DNA from: Mesostigma viride
Lineage: Eukaryota > Streptophyta > Mesostigmatophyceae > Mesostigmatales > Mesostigmataceae
Assembly: GCA_009746045.1 (NCBI GenBank)
Contig: RPFO01000213.1
Span: 11,654,053-11,718,052 of the forward strand
Reading direction: 5' to 3'
Length of the DNA: 64,000 bases
The translations under genes and the position numbers were made by a program. Of the stretch, positions 1 to 11,600 are shown piece by piece; within the stretch, counting starts at the first letter, position 1; each line of letters begins with the position of its first letter. A model generated the notes under the pieces. That model ran no database searches, was not told the DNA's origin, and saw only the letters and a list, made by a program, of their open reading frames with translations.

Positions 1-1590
1 CCAACCCGTCTCCGACCGATGCTCTGCGATGCATCTTCTTCGGGGACTACGCTTCGCTTTACGACCTGTGCCTCCATCTCCACAACAACAATCGCCTCCT
101 CCTCCCAGACGGCCGCCTCTGGCGACACCTCACCTTGCTGCCCGGGTGCACCCGCCCCGAACTCCAGCACGCCATCCTCAACTCCCTTCTCCAGCGCTCC
201 GACGGCGAGATCTGGGCTCCATCCATCTCCGCCCCCACACTTCGTTCCATCCTCGCGGAAGCCTTTCAGCAGCACGTGACCCCCCTTGCTGCCGACGTAG
301 CAGCCATCGGTGGCACGCTGGCTACTGAACTTCCTCACATTTCCACCGCCGCCGCCGGCCTCCACCTCCACTGCCATTTCCGCCTCCACTGCCGACATCA
401 CCGCCGGGCTCCTCGACCTCGACCAACGCCTTCAAGCCACCGCCACCGCCCTTGAGTGCTTGCATGACACCGCCGGCCTCACCGCCCAGGCGGTGAAGGA
501 CATCGCCCGGCCCAGCCGGCGCCTGCTGGCCCGGCCGGCGATGCTCCCTCCACCTGGGCGGACTTGCTTAAGCAGCACACCACCTCCACCACCTCCACCA
601 TCACGGCACAACTCAAGCAACAAGAAGCCCTCGACCTTCGCGAGGCGGCCGAGCTCGACAAGCGCAGCCACAATGTCATCGTCAAGCACTTCGACCAGCC
701 GGCAGGTACGTGAGACCTCCACGAGCCCTCCTTGAGGCATTTAAGCGCGCCATTCTTGCCCCCATGCAACTCACTGGTGAGCTGGACATGTCGGCTGTCC
801 GCCTTCCTCGCGCGCGGGGTAAGGCTGGCCCGGCACCTGTGCTCCTCACCTTTAAGTACATGGCGGACAAGCTGGCGTTCCTTAAATGCCGCAAGAAGCT
901 CTCAGAGACTCGCTTCACGCTGGACGACGACTTGACCCTGGCCCAGCAACAGCGGCGACGCGAGCTATGGCTGACCTACCTTCAGCTCATGAAGGCAGCG
1001 CGCAGGGGGGAAGCCGGTATACTGGAGGGGGGCGGTCATCCACGTTGACCACAAGCCCTGGCAGGCCCCTCCTGGGCCACCTCAGACTAGGAATATATAC
1101 CAGTAGTGTAGATTAGACAGGCTTAGCCTTTGCATGTGGCCCGGCCACGCGCATGTGCGCCCATAATGGCCCCCATGGATGAAGCTCTCAGTATTTAGCC
1201 ACGCCCTGCCTACAAGGGGACCTCCCATGGATGATGCATTAAGAATTTAGCCATGCTATGCCTATGCAGGGAGTTACTCTCTGCTGAGATGCCATGTGTA
1301 CACCAGCTATAGCCTAGCCACATACCTTCCACCCCATATGTCATGCAGGCCTTCTAGGCCCTCTCCTCAAGCCGCCCTGGGTGCCTGTGCTGGAGGCATG
1401 AACCATCATGGCGGTGCAGGTGCACCTTGTGCACCCAGAGCAGGTGATAGTAGTACATCCTCCACCTGCAGGTTGTCGCCCTGATTGTATTACAAACCCA
1501 TAGATGTCCCTTTCTCAGGGCTATGTGTTACATATGCTCCCAACGGAGCTATGATTTTAATTAATTAATTAATTAATTAATCATCTTTTT
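1..1590 (+). mobile_element. ORF1-only LINE copy 1 (5' end outside window)
   Basis: The element carries a decayed LINE ORF1 (to about 1048), a 3' UTR and a short (TTAA)n tail at about 1555-1582, with no reverse transcriptase between ORF1 and tail. The ORF1 C-terminal part (about 710-1000) reads RLPRARGKAGPAPVLL, then RKKLSETRF and LTLAQQQRRRELW. That resembles the RNA-binding C-terminal region of L1-like ORF1 proteins. The frame is broken at about 700. The 3' UTR ends with a GCTCC-CAAC-GGAGC stem-loop (1536-1549) just before the tail. Copies with the same layout lie at 39457-40080 (minus) and 45830-48720 (plus, interrupted by a hAT element). Position 1016-1023 is the uninterrupted version of that hAT insertion site. 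Confidence 0.75.
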
Positions 1591-1805
1591 CCAAATCCCG
1601 GAGAGGACTAGCCCCCCCATGTCCTCTACTAGCTGTTCTTTGAAGGTGCGGGCCTTGCGGCGTCTAGCATCACGGCCCTGCCCACGTAAGGAGGTGCCGG
1701 CCAGGCTGAGCTGGGCGCAGTCCCACGGGGGGCCCACGTGAGGTGTCTACCTGGTTGGTGCGAGCTAAGTGCCCTACTCAGTAGCTGCAGGCGCCGCTGG
1801 TACCG
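1590..1805 (-). mobile_element. LINE 3'-end fragment
   Basis: The fragment is clearly similar to 38018-38240, the end of a LINE coding region (motif RRLQL..HLAR on the minus strand). It lies tail to tail with the ORF1-only element on its left. Several frameshifts are present, so it is a dead fragment. Confidence 0.65.
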
Positions 1806-2697
1806 GCCGAGCCATGGCGGAGACATCGAGAAGCATGAGGCAACCCTGCTCACCGTAGTCAAGCACGGCAATGTCGGGCCGGTGGTTGTGAGTAGAGGGT
1901 GGCCCCATCCGCGTCCTCCCACTTGATGGTGGAGTGGGGAAAGACCGACCGAACCTTTAGGCACACACCACCCGGAGGAGAGCCGTATGCCGAAATTGAG
2001 GAACCAGTTCTGGATCACTATATATTGTCGAGGCAAGCGGCAATGAGTAAACGAAATGCTGCCGAGCGCCGGGAGACGAAAAAACGTGACAGTTCAAGTA
2101 GCTCCAACACGGAGTCGAACTAGGACCTCTGGCATGATTCCATGGCTATATGGGTCTCCGGATCTACAGGTAGGCATCCCAAGCTACAGCCTGCGAAAAC
2201 TCTCTACCGGAGAGTGGTGCCACAGAACATACATGGAAGAACATCTTATTCATAGCTTTAATAGAATACAAGTGATGCCAGACCTGTTGACATCTCATTT
2301 ATTCGTTGCTTGTGATGCATTCATTATTGATCGAACGTTCACGTCCTTAACTGATGGATAGTAATATAGTCTGCTGAACATGATTGTGATCCACCTCTGT
2401 ATTTAAAATTCCAAGGTTATGCGCGCCACTGGCACGTGCGCACCCCGGCATTGGCACGCCCACGAGCCAATTTTTTTCAAAAAGACTGGCAGGGTGCATC
2501 TGTGCACACCAGCTGCTGCCGGCCAGACCCAGTATAGCTGTCACACGGCCGCACGAGATGGGCTGCGAATTACTTCTGCAACACGAAGGAGACGACGAGC
2601 TCGCAACTCTTGACACGCAGCTATCCGTTTAGGGGGCGCACGACGGTGCTCCGTGGGACAGGCGTCAACGTTGTGCATCCATGAGACTGCGCATGCG
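1806..2697. other. 3' flank of TBCCD1, no gene seen
   Basis: I see no convincing coding region. A minus-strand tRNA B-box-like motif (GTTCGACTCC, about 2108-2117) could be a degenerate tRNA or a tRNA-derived SINE, but no cloverleaf was found. Confidence 0.4.
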
Positions 2698-5600
2698 TCA
2701 CAGTTCGCCGCGCTCGATCCGGGCAAGGTCATACACCTGGCGCATGTTGCCCGAATCTGGGTGCACAAACACCACAAACAGCCAAGCATAACAAATGCCA
2801 CATTATTTAACTCGTCTTTTTACGCCCCACCCATTCCCAAATTTGATTTTTACGACCAAACCTTCTGTCCATACCCCACTGTGTGGCTAAATTAAATGAA
2901 AGTAAGCTACATCACATGACGTGGTACTTCAAAGAAGAACTTCCTCCTCCCTCTCTCCCCCTCCCCTCAACCCTACCCCCTTCCCCTCCACTGTAAAGAA
3001 AAGGCCTGCTGCAAGAAAGACGCGCTTCATAGACGGTGTAATTTTGGTATGATACTGGGATTCGAACACAGGACCTCTAGCACAATGTAACGTGCCTTCC
3101 TTGACTCACCAACCATGTCCCCCTGATCGGCTGTCAGCGGGCACCCACCAAGCAGCAGCAAGTCTTTGAAATGCGATGGAATGGTGTGACAGGGCTGACT
3201 CTGTAGCCAGCCCTTGACGTGAGACAGAATAATGTGACGCAAACCCATGAGCCAGATCACACACAAAGAGCAAGGCGGCAGCCAGTCCTTGCAAAGCAAG
3301 ACGGCAGCCAGTGCTTGAAATGTAAAACAATTGCCAGTCGCTCGGCTGTGATACATTTACGTGACAGGACCACTTACTCGGCAGCAGCCAGCCTTTAGCG
3401 TGCGACAGAATCATGTGGCAGCAGCATGATCTGGCACTCACTCTGCAGCCAGTCCTTGAAGTGCGACAGAATCACGTTCTGGAGCTCCTTCTTGCGCGAC
3501 TCCTCCAGCCCGGCCTCCTTCACCGCCTGCTTCATCTGGGACACCGAGCGCACCTGACGGACCACGCGGCCAGCAAGGAGCATGCAGCATGAGCATTGGC
3601 AAGGATGAGCAAGGATGAGCAAGCATGAGCAAGCATGAGCAAGCATGAGCAAGCATGAGCAAGCATGAGCAAGCATGAGCAAGCATGAGCAAGCATGAGC
3701 AAGCATGAGCAAGCATGAGCAAGCATGAGCAAGCATGAGCAAGCATGAGCAAGCATGAGCAAGCATGAGCAAGCATGAGCAAGCATGAGCAAGCATGAGC
3801 AAGCATGAGCAAGCATGAGCAAGCATGAGCAAGCATGAGCAAGCATGAGCAAGCATGAGCAAGCATGAGCAAGCATGAGCAAGCATGAGCAAGCATGAGC
3901 AAGCATGAGCAAGCATGAGCAAGCATGAGCAAGCATGAGCAAGCATGAGCAAGCATGAGCAAGCATGAGCAAGCATGAGCAAGCATGAGCAAGCATGAGC
4001 AAGCATGAGCAAGCATGAGCAAGCATGAGCAAGCATGAGCAAGCATGAGCAAGCATGAGCAAGCATGAGCAAGCATGAGCAAGCATGAGCAAGCATGAGC
4101 AAGCATGAGCAAGCATGAGCAAGCATGAGCAAGCATGAGCAAGCATGAGCAAGCATGAGCAAGCATGAGCAAGCATGAGCAAGCATGAGCAAGCATGAGC
4201 AAGCATGAGCAAGCATGAGCAAGCATGAGCAAGCATGAGCAAGCATGAGCAAGCATGAGCAAGCATGAGCAAGCATGAGCAAGCATGAGCAAGCATGAGC
4301 AAGCATGAGCAAGCATGAGCAAGCATGAGCAAGCATGAGCAAGCATGAGCAAGCATGAGCAAGCATGAGCAAGCATGAGCAAGCATGAGCAAGCATGAGC
4401 AAGCATGAGCAAGCATGAGCAAGCATGAGCAAGCATGAGCAAGCATGAGCAAGCATGAGCAAGCATGAGCAAGCATGAGCAAGCATGAGCAAGCATGAGC
4501 AAGCATGAGCAAGCATGAGCAAGCATGAGCAAGCATGAGCAAGCATGAGCAAGCATGAGCAAGCATGAGCAAGCATGAGCAAGCATGAGCAAGCATGAGC
4601 AAGCATGAGCAAGCATGAGCAAGCATGAGCAAGCATGAGCAAGCATGAGCAAGCATGAGCAAGCATGAGCAAGCATGAGCAAGCATGAGCAAGCATGAGC
4701 AAGCATGAGCAAGCATGAGCAAGCATGAGCAAGCATGAGCAAGCATGAGCAAGCATGAGCAAGCATGAGCAAGCATGAGCAAGCATGAGCAAGCATGAGC
4801 AAGCATGAGCAAGCATGAGCAAGCATGAGCAAGCATGAGCAAGCATGAGCAAGCATGAGCAAGCATGAGCAAGCATGAGCAAGCATGAGCAAGCATGAGC
4901 AAGCATGAGCAAGCATGAGCAAGCATGAGCAAGCATGAGCAAGCATGAGCAAGCATGAGCAAGCATGAGCAAGCATGAGCAAGCATGAGCAAGCATGAGC
5001 AAGCATGAGCAAGCATGAGCAAGCATGAGCAAGCATGAGCAAGCATGAGCAAGCATGAGCAAGCATGAGCAAGCATGAGCAAGCATGAGCAAGCATGAGC
5101 AAGCATGAGCAAGCATGAGCAAGCATGAGCAAGCATGAGCAAGCATGAGCAAGCATGAGCAAGCATGAGCAAGCATGAGCAAGCATGAGCAAGCATGAGC
5201 AAGCATGAGCAAGCATGAGCAAGCATGAGCAAGCATGAGCAAGCATGAGCAAGCATGAGCAAGCATGAGCAAGCATGAGCAAGCATGAGCAAGCATGAGC
5301 AAGCATGAGCAAGCATGAGCAAGCATGAGCAAGCATGAGCAAGCATGAGCAAGCATGAGCAAGCATGAGCAAGCATGAGCAAGCATGAGCAAGCATGAGC
5401 AAGCATGAGCAAGCATGAGCAAGCATGAGCAAGCATGAGCAAGCATGAGCAAGCATGAGCAAGCATGAGCAAGCATGAGCAAGCATGAGCAAGCATGAGC
5501 AAGCATGAGCAAGCATGAGCAAGCATGAGCAAGCATGAGCAAGCATGAGCAAGCATGAGCAAGCATGAGCAAGCATGAGCAAGCATGAGCAAGCATGAGC

Positions 5601-8600
5601 AAGCATGAGCAAGCATGAGCAAGCATGAGCAAGCATGAGCAAGCATGAGCAAGCATGAGCAAGCATGAGCAAGCATGAGCAAGCATGAGCAAGCATGAGC
5701 AAGCATGAGCAAGCATGAGCAAGCATGAGCAAGCATGAGCAAGCATGAGCAAGCATGAGCAAGCATGAGCAAGCATGAGCAAGCATGAGCAAGCATGAGC
5801 AAGCATGAGCAAGCATGAGCAAGCATGAGCAAGCATGAGCAAGCATGAGCAAGCATGAGCAAGCATGAGCAAGCATGAGCAAGCATGAGCAAGCATGAGC
5901 AAGCATGAGCAAGCATGAGCAAGCATGAGCAAGCATGAGCAAGCATGAGCAAGCATGAGCAAGCATGAGCAAGCATGAGCAAGCATGAGCAAGCATGAGC
6001 AAGCATGAGCAAGCATGAGCAAGCATGAGCAAGCATGAGCAAGCATGAGCAAGCATGAGCAAGCATGAGCAAGCATGAGCAAGCATGAGCAAGCATGAGC
6101 AAGCATGAGCAAGCATGAGCAAGCATGAGCAAGCATGAGCAAGCATGAGCAAGCATGAGCAAGCATGAGCAAGCATGAGCAAGCATGAGCAAGCATGAGC
6201 AAGCATGAGCAAGCATGAGCAAGCATGAGCAAGCATGAGCAAGCATGAGCAAGCATGAGCAAGCATGAGCAAGCATGAGCAAGCATGAGCAAGCATGAGC
6301 AAGCATGAGCAAGCATGAGCAAGCATGAGCAAGCATGAGCAAGCATGAGCAAGCATGAGCAAGCATGAGCAAGCATGAGCAAGCATGAGCAAGCATGAGC
6401 AAGCATGAGCAAGCATGAGCAAGCATGAGCAAGCATGAGCAAGCATGAGCAAGCATGAGCAAGCATGAGCAAGCATGAGCAAGCATGAGCAAGCATGAGC
6501 AAGCATGAGCAAGCATGAGCAAGCATGAGCAAGCATGAGCAAGCATGAGCAAGCATGAGCAAGCATGAGCAAGCATGAGCAAGCATGAGCAAGCATGAGC
6601 AAGCATGAGCAAGCATGAGCAAGCATGAGCAAGCATGAGCAAGCATGAGCAAGCATGAGCAAGCATGAGCAAGCATGAGCAAGCATGAGCAAGCATGAGC
6701 AAGCATGAGCAAGCATGAGCAAGCATGAGCAAGCATGAGCAAGCATGAGCAAGCATGAGCAAGCATGAGCAAGCATGAGCAAGCATGAGCAAGCATGAGC
6801 AAGCATGAGCAAGCATGAGCAAGCATGAGCAAGCATGAGCAAGCATGAGCAAGCATGAGCAAGCATGAGCAAGCATGAGCAAGCATGAGCAAGCATGAGC
6901 AAGCATGAGCAAGCATGAGCAAGCATGAGCAAGCATGAGCAAGCATGAGCAAGCATGAGCAAGCATGAGCAAGCATGAGCAAGCATGAGCAAGCATGAGC
7001 AAGCATGAGCAAGCATGAGCAAGCATGAGCAAGCATGAGCAAGCATGAGCAAGCATGAGCAAGCATGAGCAAGCATGAGCAAGCATGAGCAAGCATGAGC
7101 AAGCATGAGCAAGCATGAGCAAGCATGAGCAAGCATGAGCAAGCATGAGCAAGCATGAGCAAGCATGAGCAAGCATGAGCAAGCATGAGCAAGCATGAGC
7201 AAGCATGAGCAAGCATGAGCAAGCATGAGCAAGCATGAGCAAGCATGAGCAAGCATGAGCAAGCATGAGCAAGCATGAGCAAGCATGAGCAAGCATGAGC
7301 AAGCATGAGCAAGCATGAGCAAGCATGAGCAAGCATGAGCAAGCATGAGCAAGCATGAGCAAGCATGAGCAAGCATGAGCAAGCATGAGCAAGCATGAGC
7401 AAGCATGAGCAAGCATGAGCAAGCATGAGCAAGCATGAGCAAGCATGAGCAAGCATGAGCAAGCATGAGCAAGCATGAGCAAGCATGAGCAAGCATGAGC
7501 AAGCATGAGCAAGCATGAGCAAGCATGAGCAAGCATGAGCAAGCATGAGCAAGCATGAGCAAGCATGAGCAAGCATGAGCAAGCATGAGCAAGCATGAGC
7601 AAGCATGAGCAAGCATGAGCAAGCATGAGCAAGCATGAGCAAGCATGAGCAAGCATGAGCAAGCATGAGCAAGCATGAGCAAGCATGAGCAAGCATGAGC
7701 AAGCATGAGCAAGCATGAGCAAGCATGAGCAAGCATGAGCAAGCATGAGCAAGCATGAGCAAGCATGAGCAAGCATGAGCAAGCATGAGCAAGCATGAGC
7801 AAGCATGAGCAAGCATGAGCAAGCATGAGCAAGCATGAGCAAGCATGAGCAAGCATGAGCAAGCATGAGCAAGCATGAGCAAGCATGAGCAAGCATGAGC
7901 AAGCATGAGCAAGCATGAGCAAGCATGAGCAAGCATGAGCAAGCATGAGCAAGCATGAGCAAGCATGAGCAAGCATGAGCAAGCATGAGCAAGCATGAGC
8001 AAGCATGAGCAAGCATGAGCAAGCATGAGCAAGCATGAGCAAGCATGAGCAAGCATGAGCAAGCATGAGCAAGCATGAGCAAGCATGAGCAAGCATGAGC
8101 AAGCATGAGCAAGCATGAGCAAGCATGAGCAAGCATGAGCAAGCATGAGCAAGCATGAGCAAGCATGAGCAAGCATGAGCAAGCATGAGCAAGCATGAGC
8201 AAGCATGAGCAAGCATGAGCAAGCATGAGCAAGCATGAGCAAGCATGAGCAAGCATGAGCAAGCATGAGCAAGCATGAGCAAGCATGAGCAAGCATGAGC
8301 AAGCATGAGCAAGCATGAGCAAGCATGAGCAAGCATGAGCAAGCATGAGCAAGCATGAGCAAGCATGAGCAAGCATGAGCAAGCATGAGCAAGCATGAGC
8401 AAGCATGAGCAAGCATGAGCAAGCATGAGCAAGCATGAGCAAGCATGAGCAAGCATGAGCAAGCATGAGCAAGCATGAGCAAGCATGAGCAAGCATGAGC
8501 AAGCATGAGCAAGCATGAGCAAGCATGAGCAAGCATGAGCAAGCATGAGCAAGCATGAGCAAGCATGAGCAAGCATGAGCAAGCATGAGCAAGCATGAGC

Positions 8601-11600
8601 AAGCATGAGCAAGCATGAGCAAGCATGAGCAAGCATGAGCAAGCATGAGCAAGCATGAGCAAGCATGAGCAAGCATGAGCAAGCATGAGCAAGCATGAGC
8701 AAGCATGAGCAAGCATGAGCAAGCATGAGCAAGCATGAGCAAGCATGAGCAAGCATGAGCAAGCATGAGCAAGCATGAGCAAGCATGAGCAAGCATGAGC
8801 AAGCATGAGCAAGCATGAGCAAGCATGAGCAAGCATGAGCAAGCATGAGCAAGCATGAGCAAGCATGAGCAAGCATGAGCAAGCATGAGCAAGCATGAGC
8901 AAGCATGAGCAAGCATGAGCAAGCATGAGCAAGCATGAGCAAGCATGAGCAAGCATGAGCAAGCATGAGCAAGCATGAGCAAGCATGAGCAAGCATGAGC
9001 AAGCATGAGCAAGCATGAGCAAGCATGAGCAAGCATGAGCAAGCATGAGCAAGCATGAGCAAGCATGAGCAAGCATGAGCAAGCATGAGCAAGCATGAGC
9101 AAGCATGAGCAAGCATGAGCAAGCATGAGCAAGCATGAGCAAGCATGAGCAAGCATGAGCAAGCATGAGCAAGCATGAGCAAGCATGAGCAAGCATGAGC
9201 AAGCATGAGCAAGCATGAGCAAGCATGAGCAAGCATGAGCAAGCATGAGCAAGCATGAGCAAGCATGAGCAAGCATGAGCAAGCATGAGCAAGCATGAGC
9301 AAGCATGAGCAAGCATGAGCAAGCATGAGCAAGCATGAGCAAGCATGAGCAAGCATGAGCAAGCATGAGCAAGCATGAGCAAGCATGAGCAAGCATGAGC
9401 AAGCATGAGCAAGCATGAGCAAGCATGAGCAAGCATGAGCAAGCATGAGCAAGCATGAGCAAGCATGAGCAAGCATGAGCAAGCATGAGCAAGCATGAGC
9501 AAGCATGAGCAAGCATGAGCAAGCATGAGCAAGCATGAGCAAGCATGAGCAAGCATGAGCAAGCATGAGCAAGCATGAGCAAGCATGAGCAAGCATGAGC
9601 AAGCATGAGCAAGCATGAGCAAGCATGAGCAAGCATGAGCAAGCATGAGCAAGCATGAGCAAGCATGAGCAAGCATGAGCAAGCATGAGCAAGCATGAGC
9701 AAGCATGAGCAAGCATGAGCAAGCATGAGCAAGCATGAGCAAGCATGAGCAAGCATGAGCAAGCATGAGCAAGCATGAGCAAGCATGAGCAAGCATGAGC
9801 AAGCATGAGCAAGCATGAGCAAGCATGAGCAAGCATGAGCAAGCATGAGCAAGCATGAGCAAGCATGAGCAAGCATGAGCAAGCATGAGCAAGCATGAGC
9901 AAGCATGAGCAAGCATGAGCAAGCATGAGCAAGCATGAGCAAGCATGAGCAAGCATGAGCAAGCATGAGCAAGCATGAGCAAGCATGAGCAAGCATGAGC
10001 AAGCATGAGCAAGCATGAGCAAGCATGAGCAAGCATGAGCAAGCATGAGCAAGCATGAGCAAGCATGAGCAAGCATGAGCAAGCATGAGCAAGCATGAGC
10101 AAGCATGAGCAAGCATGAGCAAGCATGAGCAAGCATGAGCAAGCATGAGCAAGCATGAGCAAGCATGAGCAAGCATGAGCAAGCATGAGCAAGCATGAGC
10201 AAGCATGAGCAAGCATGAGCAAGCATGAGCAAGCATGAGCAAGCATGAGCAAGCATGAGCAAGCATGAGCAAGCATGAGCAAGCATGAGCAAGCATGAGC
10301 AAGCATGAGCAAGCATGAGCAAGCATGAGCAAGCATGAGCAAGCATGAGCAAGCATGAGCAAGCATGAGCAAGCATGAGCAAGCATGAGCAAGCATGAGC
10401 AAGCATGAGCAAGCATGAGCAAGCATGAGCAAGCATGAGCAAGCATGAGCAAGCATGAGCAAGCATGAGCAAGCATGAGCAAGCATGAGCAAGCATGAGC
10501 AAGCATGAGCAAGCATGAGCAAGCATGAGCAAGCATGAGCAAGCATGAGCAAGCATGAGCAAGCATGAGCAAGCATGAGCAAGCATGAGCAAGCATGAGC
10601 AAGCATGAGCAAGCATGAGCAAGCATGAGCAAGCATGAGCAAGCATGAGCAAGCATGAGCAAGCATGAGCAAGCATGAGCAAGCATGAGCAAGCATGAGC
10701 AAGCATGAGCAAGCATGAGCAAGCATGAGCAAGCATGAGCAAGCATGAGCAAGCATGAGCAAGCATGAGCAAGCATGAGCAAGCATGAGCAAGCATGAGC
10801 AAGCATGAGCAAGCATGAGCAAGCATGAGCAAGCATGAGCAAGCATGAGCAAGCATGAGCAAGCATGAGCAAGCATGAGCAAGCATGAGCAAGCATGAGC
10901 AAGCATGAGCAAGCATGAGCAAGCATGAGCAAGCATGAGCAAGCATGAGCAAGCATGAGCAAGCATGAGCAAGCATGAGCAAGCATGAGCAAGCATGAGC
11001 AAGCATGAGCAAGCATGAGCAAGCATGAGCAAGCATGAGCAAGCATGAGCAAGCATGAGCAAGCATGAGCAAGCATGAGCAAGCATGAGCAAGCATGAGC
11101 AAGCATGAGCAAGCATGAGCAAGCATGAGCAAGCATGAGCAAGCATGAGCAAGCATGAGCAAGCATGAGCAAGCATGAGCAAGCATGAGCAAGCATGAGC
11201 AAGCATGAGCAAGCATGAGCAAGCATGAGCAAGCATGAGCAAGCATGAGCAAGCATGAGCAAGCATGAGCAAGCATGAGCAAGCATGAGCAAGCATGAGC
11301 AAGCATGAGCAAGCATGAGCAAGCATGAGCAAGCATGAGCAAGCATGAGCAAGCATGAGCAAGCATGAGCAAGCATGAGCAAGCATGAGCAAGCATGAGC
11401 AAGCATGAGCAAGCATGAGCAAGCATGAGCAAGCATGAGCAAGCATGAGCAAGCATGAGCAAGCATGAGCAAGCATGAGCAAGCATGAGCAAGCATGAGC
11501 AAGCATGAGCAAGCATGAGCAAGCATGAGCAAGCATGAGCAAGCATGAGCAAGCATGAGCAAGCATGAGCAAGCATGAGCAAGCATGAGCAAGCATGAGC

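Noticed and set aside
1555-1582. TTAATTAA runs as telomere-like or origin sequence
   Set aside because: They occur at several LINE 3' ends after the stem-loop and are best explained as retroposon tails.
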